A stretch of DNA of 64,000 nucleotides from Firmicutes bacterium OM04-13BH (lineage in GTDB: Bacteria; Bacillota; Clostridia; Lachnospirales; Lachnospiraceae), in contig QULP01000007.1 of assembly GCA_003481745.1 (NCBI GenBank), positions 62,356-126,355 of the forward strand. The letters run 5' to 3'. Below the pieces are notes generated by a model. That model saw only the letters and a list, made by a program, of their open reading frames with translations. It had not been told where the DNA came from and ran no database searches. The number at the start of each line of letters is the position of its first letter. Positions within the stretch are counted from its first letter, which is position 1. Both the position numbers and the translations under genes were made by a program. Shown here piece by piece: positions 45,177 through 53,767 of the stretch.

Positions 45177-46349
45177 ATGGATGCAAAAGAATTTGCTTTA
45201 AAACAGCACGAGGAATGGAGCGGTAAAATTGAAGTTGTCAGCCGTGCAAAACTGGAGACACCAGAAGACCTTTCTGTAGCTTATACACCAGGTGTTGCAG
45301 AACCGTGTCTGAAAATTGCAGAAGATGTTGATTTATCTTATAAATATACAAGACGTCATAACATGGTAGCTGTTGTGACAGACGGAAGCGCAGTTCTTGG
45401 ACTCGGAAACATTGGACCGGAAGCAGGTATGCCTGTTATGGAAGGAAAATGTGTTTTATTTAAGGCATTTGCTGATGTGGATGCTTTCCCGTTATGTGTA
45501 AGAAGTAACGATGTAGATGAAATTGTAAACACTGTTCGTTTACTGGCTGGAAGTTTTGGCGGTGTCAATCTGGAAGATATCTCCGCTCCTCGATGCTTTG
45601 AAATTGAAAGAAAATTAAAAGAGTGCTGTGATATTCCGATTTTCCATGATGACCAGCATGGTACAGCAGTTGTAACAGCAGCAGCATTAATTAATGCGTT
45701 AAAATTGACAGGAAAGAAATTGGATGAAGTAAAAGTTGTTACTTCAGGTGCTGGTGCAGCAGGAATCGCAATCATTAAACTGTTAGTAAGCCTTGGATTA
45801 AAACGAGTAATCATGTGCGACAGAAAAGGTGCGATTTATGAAGGTCGTGAGGGCTTAAATGCAGAAAAACAGGAAATGGCAAAAATCTGCAATCTGGATA
45901 AAGAAAAAGGAAGTCTTGAAGAAGTAATCAAAGGCGCTGATGTATTTATCGGTGTATCTGCGCCGGGTGCGGTAACAGAAGAAATGGTGAAATCCATGGC
46001 TGAAAAACCAATCCTCTTCCCGATGGCAAATCCGGTACCGGAAATTATGCCTGACCTTGCGAAAAAAGCAGGTGCAGCAGTTGTCGGAACAGGAAGAAGT
46101 GACTTCCCGAACCAGATTAATAACGTACTTGCTTTCCCTGGAATTTTCCGTGGCGCATTAGATGTCAGAGCAAAAGACATTAACGATGAGATGAAAGTTG
46201 CAGCAGCTTATGCAATCGCAGGACTGGTTGATGAGAAAGATCTTGCAGAAGATTACATTATTCCAAATCCATTTGATAAACGAGTTGCAAAAGTGGTATC
46301 TGAAGCAGTTGCAAAAGCAGCAAGAGATACTGGTGTGAATCGTATCTAA
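45177..46349 (+). CDS. NAD(P)-dependent malic enzyme
   Basis: The enzyme decarboxylates malate to pyruvate. The 390-residue short bacterial form shows VAYTPGVAEPC near residue 33, the catalytic region VVTDGSAVLGLGNIGP, metal-binding IPIFHDDQHGTA, the dinucleotide loop SGAGAAGIA, and FPMANPVPEI. It lacks the phosphotransacetylase domain of MaeB. AAAGGAG precedes the ATG. It is a single-gene unit. Confidence 0.95.
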   Translation: MDAKEFALKQHEEWSGKIEVVSRAKLETPEDLSVAYTPGVAEPCLKIAEDVDLSYKYTRRHNMVAVVTDGSAVLGLGNIGPEAGMPVMEGKCVLFKAFADVDAFPLCVRSNDVDEIVNTVRLLAGSFGGVNLEDISAPRCFEIERKLKECCDIPIFHDDQHGTAVVTAAALINALKLTGKKLDEVKVVTSGAGAAGIAIIKLLVSLGLKRVIMCDRKGAIYEGREGLNAEKQEMAKICNLDKEKGSLEEVIKGADVFIGVSAPGAVTEEMVKSMAEKPILFPMANPVPEIMPDLAKKAGAAVVGTGRSDFPNQINNVLAFPGIFRGALDVRAKDINDEMKVAAAYAIAGLVDEKDLAEDYIIPNPFDKRVAKVVSEAVAKAARDTGVNRI

Positions 46350-46400
46350 TGATTACAGAATTGCACGAACTGTATTACAGTAAGGCAATTCGTGGTATCA
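46349..46400. repeat. Palindromic repeat element, second copy
   Basis: Outer arms AATGAT and ATCATT enclose GAATTGC (46358-46364), CTGT-ATT-ACAG (46370-46380) and GCAATTC (46385-46391). Order and spacing match the module at 25818-25851 exactly, with only a few base changes. It begins at the malic enzyme stop codon. Confidence 0.7.
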
Positions 46401-46427
46401 TTTGAGTGAATTATCAGAATGAAATAC

Positions 46428-46472
46428 AAAAGAGAACTTTACGTGGACAGAGGCGCATAAAGTTCTCTTTTT
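46428..46472 (+). terminator. Terminator downstream of malic enzyme
   Basis: AAAGAGAACTTTA pairs with TAAAGTTCTCTTT around a 16-base loop and is followed by T-rich sequence. It is about 80 bases past the stop codon, after the palindromic repeat. Confidence 0.85.
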
Positions 46473-46564
46473 ATTTTTTTAGAACTTTGCTATAATGAGA
46501 TGTGAGTTGCAAAAGCAGGTATATAATAATTTTGAGAGTACATAGAAATCGAAGGGGGAAATTT

Positions 46565-47872
46565 ATGAATCAGGAAGAACGGGCAAGACTGGAAGAGAGA
46601 CAACGCCAGAAAAAAATCAGAGAACGTCGTCGAAAAAAACAGGTTAGGAGACAAAAAATGTTGCTGGCTGGCATTATTATGATAATTGTTATAATAACAG
46701 CAGGGGTAAATATTGTAAAAAATAACCGTAAGAAAGCAGAACAGGCTGCTGTGACAAAAGCAAAGCAGGAAAAACTGGCAAAACAGAAACAAGAAGAATT
46801 AGAAAAAGAAAATACACTGTCTATGATTGCGGTTGGCGATAATCTGTATCACGATGCTATTTTAGAAGAAGGAAAAACAGATTCGGGAGCCTGGAATTTT
46901 GATTTTCTGTATCAAAACGTAAAAAAAGAAATTGAAGAGGCGGATCTTTCGGCAGTGAATCAGGAAACAGTTTTTGTGAATAATCATGATGAAGTTGCCG
47001 GATATCCGGAGTTTGCTTCCCCGCTTGAAGGTGGAGATGCGCTGATAAAAGCTGGATTTAACATTGTGACACAGGCAAGTAATCATGCTTATGATAAAGG
47101 AAAAGCCGGAATCTTAAATTCTGTAACATTCTGGCGAACCAGTCATCCAAATGTTACTCTGCTTGGAATCCATAAAGATCAGCAGGATGAGGAGCGCAAT
47201 CGTATACAGGTAGTAGAAAAGAAAAATTTTAAAATTGCGATGATGAATTATACATTTGGCTTAAATGAGGCAACCCCTCTTCCGGAGGATGAAAGTTATT
47301 CGATTGATGTATTTGATGAAGAACAGGTCGCAAAAGATATTGAAACCGCAAAGTCGGAAAGTGATGTTGTAATTGTATTTTTACATACCGGTGTGGAAGA
47401 TACGACGGATATCGATGAGGATACAGAAAATCGAATTGATTTTCTTGCCAGTCAGGGTGTTGATATTACGATTTGTTCCCATCCACATGTAATACGTGCC
47501 TTTGGCATGAAAGAAAGAGCAGATGGCGGTCAGATGCTGGTGTATTATTCACTTGGAAATTTTGTGTCTACGCAGGAAGCAATTCCGGAGTTGTTAGAAG
47601 GAATGGCAAAATTTACATTGAAGAAAGATTTAGATACAGGAAAAGTAACGGTTTCTGATTATTCAATGCAGCCACTTGTCATGCACTATGATACTGGAAA
47701 GACAAACTGTGCAGTTTATAAACTTTCGGATTATACAGAGGAACTTGCCAAAGCACATGGAATTCATGAATATTCTGAAGAGGAATTTACGTTAGAAAGT
47801 ATTCAGGAGTTTTTTGCTCCATTTCTGACTCCCCAGACATTTGCGTCGGGAAGCCAGAAAAATAGTGACTAA
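46565..47872 (+). CDS. CapA-family protein, membrane anchored
   Basis: The 435-residue protein has an Arg/Lys-rich cytosolic start (about 30 residues), one membrane helix (about 32-52), a Lys/Gln coiled stretch and then a CapA/PgsA-like calcineurin-type phosphoesterase fold. Motifs are SMIAVGDNLYHDAI, NQETVF, TQASNHAYDKGKAGI and CSHPHVIRAFG, with YYSLGNFVS near the end. CapA relatives take part in polyglutamate capsule export, but many have no proven role, and no capBC genes are adjacent. GAAGGGGG precedes ATG 46565. Confidence 0.85.
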   Translation: MNQEERARLEERQRQKKIRERRRKKQVRRQKMLLAGIIMIIVIITAGVNIVKNNRKKAEQAAVTKAKQEKLAKQKQEELEKENTLSMIAVGDNLYHDAILEEGKTDSGAWNFDFLYQNVKKEIEEADLSAVNQETVFVNNHDEVAGYPEFASPLEGGDALIKAGFNIVTQASNHAYDKGKAGILNSVTFWRTSHPNVTLLGIHKDQQDEERNRIQVVEKKNFKIAMMNYTFGLNEATPLPEDESYSIDVFDEEQVAKDIETAKSESDVVIVFLHTGVEDTTDIDEDTENRIDFLASQGVDITICSHPHVIRAFGMKERADGGQMLVYYSLGNFVSTQEAIPELLEGMAKFTLKKDLDTGKVTVSDYSMQPLVMHYDTGKTNCAVYKLSDYTEELAKAHGIHEYSEEEFTLESIQEFFAPFLTPQTFASGSQKNSD

Positions 47873-48073
47873 TTAATCGTCGCAGTATTGTTCTGGTGAA
47901 AATGGATAGAGACTTTTATAGGAATCCAGTTCATCAGAAGAGACAGGAGCACGATAAATCAGACCGGTCATTTCTGTGGTGGCAAGACCGTCAAAGTCAT
48001 GTCTGGAGCTGAACTCTACATTGTATTTATCAGAAATAAAATCAGGTGAATGATTTTTAAAATTAGAATTCAT
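47873..48073 (-). CDS. Small conserved-looking protein of unknown function
   Basis: I do not recognise this 66-residue protein. It is hydrophilic and acidic, with Tyr/Ser/Asp-rich composition, including SSRHDFDGLATTEMTGLIY and a C-terminal Cys (QYCDD). No signal or membrane segment is seen. ATG 48073 follows AAAGGATG; an in-frame ATG 24 bases upstream is also possible. Its stop codon abuts the capA stop tail-to-tail, and it diverges from the YbaK gene. Confidence 0.6.
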   Translation of the reverse strand: MNSNFKNHSPDFISDKYNVEFSSRHDFDGLATTEMTGLIYRAPVSSDELDSYKSLYPFSPEQYCDD

Positions 48074-48178
48074 GGCAGGCATCCTTTCTGCTTTCATTGA
48101 AATTTAAAGTGAGTTCGTTTATACTTTAGTATATGTAAAGAAATGAATTTGTAAGCAACAAAAACGAGGAAAGTAAAA

Positions 48179-48670
48179 ATGGCAAAACATAAGGACAAAG
48201 AAGTAAAAACAAACGCAATGAGAATTTTGGACAAAAACAAAATTTTTTATGAAACAATTAATTATGAGTGTGATGAATTTATCGATGGGCTTCATACTGC
48301 AGAAAAGACCGGTGCACCGGTGGAACAGTCTTTTAAAACACTGGTAGCGCAGGGAAAAAGCAAAGAATATTATGTGCTGGTCATTCCGATTGCAGAAGAA
48401 GTAGATTTAAAGAAAGCAGCAAAAGTGCTGGGCGAAAAATCAATCGAAATGATTCATGTAAAAGATATTACAAAAGTAACAGGTTATGTTCGTGGAGGAT
48501 GCAGTCCACTTGGTATGAAAAAACTGTATCCGACGATTATTCAGGAAAGTGCCGAAACCTTTGACATGATTTATGTCAGTGGGGGAAGGATTGGGTCTAC
48601 AATAAAAGTAAATCCGCAGGAGCTGGCAAGGGTAGTAAATGCGAAATTTGCAGATTTTATCGTTTGTTAA
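48179..48670 (+). CDS. ybaK: YbaK-type aminoacyl-tRNA deacylase
   Basis: The 163-residue protein belongs to the YbaK/ProX editing family, which hydrolyses mischarged Cys-tRNA(Pro) and related species. The catalytic lysine lies in QSFKTLVAQG near residue 52, and VRGGCSPLGMKK (about 104-115) is the conserved glycine-rich segment. The 3' end overlaps the FHA gene by 14 bases, tail to tail. Confidence 0.92.
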   Translation: MAKHKDKEVKTNAMRILDKNKIFYETINYECDEFIDGLHTAEKTGAPVEQSFKTLVAQGKSKEYYVLVIPIAEEVDLKKAAKVLGEKSIEMIHVKDITKVTGYVRGGCSPLGMKKLYPTIIQESAETFDMIYVSGGRIGSTIKVNPQELARVVNAKFADFIVC

Positions 48671-50060
48671 GATTAATCTGTGAGTCATGAAAGATAAGCT
48701 CTACTTCGCTGATTTGAATCTTATCGTTATCACAAAGCTGATATTCTTCCTGAGGAGAAAGTGGTTTACCGTTTATAAAAGTTCCGTTTTTGGAATTTAA
48801 ATCCATAATGAAAAAGCAGGCGGCATCTTTTCGGATTCTGGCATGCAGACGGCTGACAGTTGGAATAGAGAGGCAGAGACCGGCAAGTTCAGGATGTTTT
48901 CCGATAAGCAGAAATTCTTCTGTTAAGAAAACGGTGAGGGGCTGTCCATTTTCAAAAACAGTCAGAGAGGCAGATGGTGTTTGGGCAGAGGTATCTGGTT
49001 GAAGCAGTACTGTGTCGGAAGAACAGGCGGGAGATTGAGGGTTTGGCATTTGAGGCGTAGAAGCTTCAAAATCAGAAGAAAAATTTGAGTTGGAAGAACT
49101 TGGATTAGAAGAAAAACCTGAATCAGAGGAGAAATCTGAATTAGAAGAGGAGTTTGAATGGGAAAAGAAGTCTGAAGCAAAATTAAAAATTGACTCAGAC
49201 TTCTTTTTTTGATGTCTTGAAGTAAGGAAAAAGATAAGAAGAGAACCTCCACCAAGAAGAATAAAAAGAAGGAAATTGAGGATGGCCTGAGAAATAGAAA
49301 TCAGACGATAGTGCAGGCAGAAATAGATACAGACAAAAAAGGCGGAAAGTGAAAGTAAAATCCCAATCAGCCACCCGACAGAAGTTTTTTCGTGCAAGGT
49401 CTCTTCTTCAAAAAAGGACGTCATGACGTCTTGTGAAGGGGAATCTTCATTATCGGGATGGAGATTCTGTTTTTGAAAAACATTTGAGTGATAGAGGTTT
49501 TGAACATCGGGTTCTTTAGATTTTAATTTTGCAAGTGCGGTTTTTAAGAGAGCAGGACAAAGTGGTGACTCAAGGCTGTCTTTGTACAGTCCATAGCCTA
49601 AAAGTACGGCATTGTTATCTTCATGGTTAATTTTAGGCAGAAGATATTCGGTTAAAGAGATAAAATCTTTATCAGACGAAGCTGGTTCAAGTGGAAAACA
49701 GCAAAAATAAAAAGAAGATTCAAAATCCTGATAAATGTAATCGGGAGAAAGAAGCAGGAGGTCAGCGTCAAGCAGATAATCCTCCATGCAGGTAATTGTA
49801 TTTAAGAGTGCTTCAAATAAAGCTTTCAAGTCGTTAGAATTGAATTTTTTTGTTTCATATATTTGAGACAGACTTTGCCGTGAAGTAATTTCATAGTAAA
49901 GAGAAGTTTCTCCATCAATCAGACGAGGGATGCATGGTAACAGTCCTTTAATTGAATTGGAAAACAGCATCTTTGCAGGGTAATCGGATAATGCCTGTTG
50001 ATTTTCATTTTTTAAAATAAGATAGCTGTGATTGAGTTCACGTTTATAAGAAATATCCAT
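48657..50060 (-). CDS. FHA-domain membrane protein with DUF6382-like N-terminus
   Basis: The 467-residue protein has an N-terminal domain (about 1-165) resembling DUF6382, two membrane helices near residues 228-275, a long Ser/Asn/Phe linker with repeated SNS-DFSSD units, and a C-terminal FHA domain. The FHA domain has GKHPELAGLCLS, the SRLHARI motif and LNSKNGTFINGKPL, which binds phosphothreonine. It is the last gene of the Tad block and may connect the pilus with a Ser/Thr kinase not seen here. The membrane role is inferred. Confidence 0.85.
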   Translation of the reverse strand: MDISYKRELNHSYLILKNENQQALSDYPAKMLFSNSIKGLLPCIPRLIDGETSLYYEITSRQSLSQIYETKKFNSNDLKALFEALLNTITCMEDYLLDADLLLLSPDYIYQDFESSFYFCCFPLEPASSDKDFISLTEYLLPKINHEDNNAVLLGYGLYKDSLESPLCPALLKTALAKLKSKEPDVQNLYHSNVFQKQNLHPDNEDSPSQDVMTSFFEEETLHEKTSVGWLIGILLSLSAFFVCIYFCLHYRLISISQAILNFLLFILLGGGSLLIFFLTSRHQKKKSESIFNFASDFFSHSNSSSNSDFSSDSGFSSNPSSSNSNFSSDFEASTPQMPNPQSPACSSDTVLLQPDTSAQTPSASLTVFENGQPLTVFLTEEFLLIGKHPELAGLCLSIPTVSRLHARIRKDAACFFIMDLNSKNGTFINGKPLSPQEEYQLCDNDKIQISEVELIFHDSQINLNKR

Positions 50061-50156
50061 ATTTTTTTTATCTCCTGAATAAAAATTTTAGAGTTAAAGT
50101 TATTTCATTGCGAGTCGGTAGCTGAGTGTGGGGATATGGAATATCCCGGTGTGATT

Positions 50157-50576
50157 TTATTGGGAATTGCTACCGGAAATATTGCACAATGCCTGAGCTT
50201 TTTTGATTTTTTCAATAAAAAGAACCGGTTGTATCACTTTAGAATGGGATGTGCCTTTGATGTGCCAGTTTAAGTTAAAAATTGGAAAACGGAATTGTTC
50301 TTCAAAGGAAACAAGGACTTCATGGTTGCTTCCGGAAACAGAATAACCACCTGTTTCCCAGTGGATTCTGAGATTTGCAGTAGAGAGCCCGTCTTGATTC
50401 TTTCTGACAGACTGTATGCTTCCAAGTTCAGAAGCTTCAAGAGATGCATTTGTACGGATGCTATGATGAAGTGTTCCAATTATTAAAAAAAGAGAGGCAA
50501 AAATAACCAGTAGAAATAAACCGCTTAAACAGGCAGCTTCTACGGTATAACTGCCACGAAGTTTTAACTTTGTCAT
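50157..50576 (-). CDS. TadE-like pseudopilin, small
   Basis: The 139-residue protein starts with a short basic segment and the prepilin-like sequence GSYTVEAA (Glu at +5 after Gly) leading into one hydrophobic helix, then an extracellular domain of about 100 residues. This is the TadE layout. A cleavage after Gly by one of the locus' prepilin peptidases is inferred. It is 13 bases after the second peptidase gene. Confidence 0.75.
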   Translation of the reverse strand: MTKLKLRGSYTVEAACLSGLFLLVIFASLFLIIGTLHHSIRTNASLEASELGSIQSVRKNQDGLSTANLRIHWETGGYSVSGSNHEVLVSFEEQFRFPIFNLNWHIKGTSHSKVIQPVLFIEKIKKAQALCNISGSNSQ

Positions 50577-50588
50577 GTCAATTCCTCC

Positions 50589-51071
50589 TTAAACCGATTG
50601 GGAAAAAAACAGATTCAGGAACATGCCGGCCAGTAAAAATGGAATAAAGGGGATGGTTTCAGTGCGGTTTTTTTTATGAAAGAAGAATAAAAATCCTGCC
50701 ACGAAAAAAGAAAGAAAAAAAGCACCGGATAAGACTCCGAGTAATTCCCAGAACCCAATCCAGATGCCAAGGGCAAGCACAATCAATCCGTCGGCCAGAC
50801 CGATTGCACCGTTTGAAATCCAGCATAATAATAACAGTGCAGTTCCGGGCAGAACGGAAAGAAAAATTGCGGGAAGGGCGGGAAAACCGGAAGTAAGAGA
50901 AGTCTGCATTTTGGAAAAAATCGGAATTGAAATCCACTGATACTGAATACAGAAATAAAAGATTCCGGTTATAAGAAAAAGTAAAATTTTCCAAAGGGAG
51001 ACGCATTGGTCTTTGAAATCTTCCAATCCCATAAAAGCTAAAAAAAATAAGACAGCAATTTTGCTTTGCAT
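50589..51071 (-). CDS. Second, reduced A24-type prepilin peptidase
   Basis: The 160-residue protein has about five hydrophobic helices. Two aspartates fit the A24 active site: one in GLEDFKDQCV near residue 18 (like D-x-K-x-R-x-I-P-N) and one in AIGLADGLIVLALG (in place of GxGDxKL). The motifs are degenerate, so activity is uncertain. GGAGG 11 bases before ATG 51071 sets the start; a longer frame to 51089 overlaps this site. It lies between two TadE-like genes, which may be its substrates. Confidence 0.7.
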   Translation of the reverse strand: MQSKIAVLFFLAFMGLEDFKDQCVSLWKILLFLITGIFYFCIQYQWISIPIFSKMQTSLTSGFPALPAIFLSVLPGTALLLLCWISNGAIGLADGLIVLALGIWIGFWELLGVLSGAFFLSFFVAGFLFFFHKKNRTETIPFIPFLLAGMFLNLFFSQSV

Positions 51072-51075
51072 AGAT

Positions 51076-51960
51076 TTAATGACCTCCATTTCGTTGTGAG
51101 CATCGGGAACATAGATGTAGATTTTGTAGTTCGGATTTCTTGATAAGTCTTACGTGACGGGTCAATCCGCCACAAGAAGAACTGCTGTGATAACGGTTTC
51201 CGCTTTGCGTAATATAAAAAGTGTTCTGGTTAGAAGAGGAGCGGACACAGCGCTCACAGGGATGGTATTTTTCTCCATAAACATTGCGAAGAGAAGAAAG
51301 ATTGGATTTTGAAGCAGTTGTAACAGAAAGAGAAAGATAAGTACAATCGGAAAAGGTATGATAGACACCTTGATAATCGGTCACATAAACCATTTCTTCG
51401 GAATCAGAAGTATCCATATCCGTATTATTGGAATCATAGCCAGTCCATGCATGAACAGAAGATACGATGGTAACAGGAATTGGCTGAAGAGGAACCAGAG
51501 CGACAGGACTTTTGTATAAGAAAGAGGCTTTTAAGGTAATCCGTCCATTTTGGTAAGAGGACATTAAAAGAGAGATACCATTTTTATGTCCAAAAATCTG
51601 AGGCAGAGCTTCTTCTTTCAGTGCGTTGGAAAGCTGAGCTTTTGCATAAGCGATGCATAGGGTACTGGAAATTGCGCCAACAGGAGAAGCTTCATCGTCA
51701 GATTCGCAGTAAGCATACATTCCGAGTTCCCGGCTGCTTTGGCTAAGAGATGCTTGAATGACTGACTGAATCCGATATAAATCAAGAAATAAAACAAGGA
51801 TTACAATAGCCAGGAAGAAGAATGGAAAGATAAATGCACTTTCTACAGTCAGGCTTGCAGAGGGCTGAAGAGAGTATTTTTCCTTTCGTGTTGATTTTAA
51901 ATAGTTTGATTTTAAATTAAGCCTGTCAGTGCTATTTACAGAGTCGTTTATCTTATCCAT
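51076..51960 (-). CDS. TadE-like pilus protein with duplicated Cys-rich tail
   Basis: The 294-residue protein has a 34-residue basic leader, the TadE-type motif SLTVESAF (Glu at +5) and one hydrophobic helix, then an extracellular domain. The last 110 residues contain two similar units. Each has a Val/Phe-Tyr-hydrophobic-Thr strand, then YH-x(4)-C, then a stretch ending in C-x-x-C (YHTFSDC with CERC; YHSSSSC with CSRC). The same YH-C-CxxC pattern occurs in other secreted bacterial proteins and may bind zinc. Presence in a TadE protein is unusual. Confidence 0.78.
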   Translation of the reverse strand: MDKINDSVNSTDRLNLKSNYLKSTRKEKYSLQPSASLTVESAFIFPFFFLAIVILVLFLDLYRIQSVIQASLSQSSRELGMYAYCESDDEASPVGAISSTLCIAYAKAQLSNALKEEALPQIFGHKNGISLLMSSYQNGRITLKASFLYKSPVALVPLQPIPVTIVSSVHAWTGYDSNNTDMDTSDSEEMVYVTDYQGVYHTFSDCTYLSLSVTTASKSNLSSLRNVYGEKYHPCERCVRSSSNQNTFYITQSGNRYHSSSSCGGLTRHVRLIKKSELQNLHLCSRCSQRNGGH

Positions 51961-52099
51961 AAATCCTCCTGGAATGTATATATCCTCGAAGTCTTTTGGG
52001 ATTTGACCGAATCAAAAAAGTTCCTGGCTTTTAACCAATTGACTTGCGAATATCCACTTGACTTTTGTGAGAATACATGAGTGTAAAAAGGGTTATCGG

Positions 52100-53491
52100 T
52101 TACATATCATACCCGTAAGTGCGTACAGCACTCCAGGTTTTCTGTTGCGGACCTGTAAAAATTGTTTCTGTCTCCAGGCTTTCAATGCAGGAATCCATGT
52201 AAAATGAAGAACGTTTTGGAAGTGTTCGAATATTCTGTTCAATCATATCCATGCATCGAAATGCCTGTGTCTGTTCGGAAGAAGAATACAAAAGAAGATG
52301 CAGATAATTTTGATAATTAAGCCCGGAATGGGAGCGAATGGTATCGCTTTGGAGAAGAGTGAAAATTTGTCCAATCTGTGAAAGATTTAGCTGCCAGCTT
52401 TCAGTCGATTTAATTGCCGGAACACTGCCTCCAAGCATGAGCTGTCTTACATCAAGCAGGCTTTCGGCATAAGCCCATCCGGCAATAATAAGTGCTTCTG
52501 CGATTGCCATGCCCTCTGGAATTAAAAGAAGGGAACATAAGGCAGCAGCGGTCATAGCCGCTTCTTCTCGTTTTTGAGGGTCAGTATAAAGATACACACA
52601 ATTGGCCGCTTCACGAATGGCAATCAGCCGGTGGACGGTTGCTTTTAGGTTTTCTTCATCGGAAGCACGACCACCGATTATGTATTCAGCTTCATAACTT
52701 AGGGCATGTCCGTCTTTTTCGGTGATATAATTTCCAAGTTTGTCCATAACATAAGCCTGCATTAATAATTTACCGGAATCGCTGTTCTGACTTTGAAGAG
52801 TGCCCATGCCTTTTTGAAGTGTGCGGTGAGAGAGTGTATCTGTAAGAGAAATTTCTTTTTGGGAAACCTGCCGGTCTGAGGGCAGTACCAGACCAAGGAT
52901 GCCAAGTTCACGCAATCGTTTTAAGATGGCGATAGGATTATTGGTTTCCGTAAATGCGGGAGGGTGTTCTTCTGCTTCTGTGACATCAAATTCCATGTCT
53001 GGTAGTCCTTGTTCTTTTTGTTCTTCCTGATTTTTAAGGGTAGAGTCCGTCTGTTCAAGGAAATCTCTTAAAGAAGAGATGGCTTGTGTTCCAAGTTGAT
53101 TTTTAACAGCCCGGGAGACCTGCCCCATAAAAGAACGTGCATTTTCATCCGTAGAAAGCACATACCCGGTGATTGCACAACTTTGAATCTGGCATCTGGT
53201 AAGACTTGTTTCGAGTGTGGGCTTCATAAAAGATTCCATTTGCCGGACGATAAAGGAAGGATTAACTTGACTGCCTCCGTAGCCGGCATCAAGATAGAAT
53301 AAATCATAAGAATCTAATAAATCCTTATCATATTGGGCGAAAATAGAATAAATACCGGTATCGGCTGCATGCATTGCCTGAATCCGTCCTGCCTGAGTTC
53401 GGGCAAGCTGAATACCCGAGAGGAGAAGAGAGAGCAGGATAGAAAAAATCAGGCACATCGTAATCGTCATACTTCCTCTGCATTTCTTCAC
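52100..53491 (-). CDS. DUF5702-like Tad locus protein (TadG-like)
   Basis: This 463-residue protein starts MKKCRGSMTITMCLIF, a prepilin-like Gly-Ser-x-Thr start, then one hydrophobic helix and a large extracellular domain with an AADTGIYSIFAQYDKDLLDSYDLFYLD segment typical of DUF5702 proteins of Firmicutes Tad loci. Position +5 is Thr rather than Glu. A region near residues 310-350 (AAALCSLLLIPEGMAIAEAL) is hydrophobic. It may be a minor pilin or wall-associated scaffold; function not established. Confidence 0.78.
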   Translation of the reverse strand: MKKCRGSMTITMCLIFSILLSLLLSGIQLARTQAGRIQAMHAADTGIYSIFAQYDKDLLDSYDLFYLDAGYGGSQVNPSFIVRQMESFMKPTLETSLTRCQIQSCAITGYVLSTDENARSFMGQVSRAVKNQLGTQAISSLRDFLEQTDSTLKNQEEQKEQGLPDMEFDVTEAEEHPPAFTETNNPIAILKRLRELGILGLVLPSDRQVSQKEISLTDTLSHRTLQKGMGTLQSQNSDSGKLLMQAYVMDKLGNYITEKDGHALSYEAEYIIGGRASDEENLKATVHRLIAIREAANCVYLYTDPQKREEAAMTAAALCSLLLIPEGMAIAEALIIAGWAYAESLLDVRQLMLGGSVPAIKSTESWQLNLSQIGQIFTLLQSDTIRSHSGLNYQNYLHLLLYSSSEQTQAFRCMDMIEQNIRTLPKRSSFYMDSCIESLETETIFTGPQQKTWSAVRTYGYDM

Positions 53492-53506
53492 AGATAAATC
53501 CTCCTG

Positions 53507-53680
53507 TTAAATAGAACCGCTTTGTTTTGTTATTTTGTCTAAGAGTGATTGAATCAAAGAATTGAGCTGATTTTTGAAAATAATGACAAGTCCGATTAAA
53601 ACAACCAAAATCAGTACAATTTCAATAACAGTTACGCCTGATTCATCTTCCAGAAAAAGTTTTAGTAAATTCTGTTTCAT
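53507..53680 (-). CDS. Flp/TadE-type major pilin
   Basis: The 57-residue protein has a 14-residue leader, Gly before VTVIEIVLILVVLIGLVII, and a short C-terminal helix, matching Flp-type IVb pilins (Glu at +5). Position +6 is Ile instead of the usual Tyr. It is the likely structural pilin, cleaved by the locus prepilin peptidase. GGAGG lies 8 bases before ATG 53680. Confidence 0.85.
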   Translation of the reverse strand: MKQNLLKLFLEDESGVTVIEIVLILVVLIGLVIIFKNQLNSLIQSLLDKITKQSGSI

Positions 53681-53767
53681 AAGTCTCACCTCCTTTCTAA
53701 GGAAAATGTGTGTTTGACTTTAATGGCTAAATAAATCAGGTAAAATCTAAAAATATAGATAAATCGA

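Noticed and set aside
48986..49190. The repetitive Ser/Asn/Asp coding segment of the FHA gene as a CRISPR-like array
   Set aside because: The repeats are short, in frame and variable, with no spacers; they encode a flexible linker.
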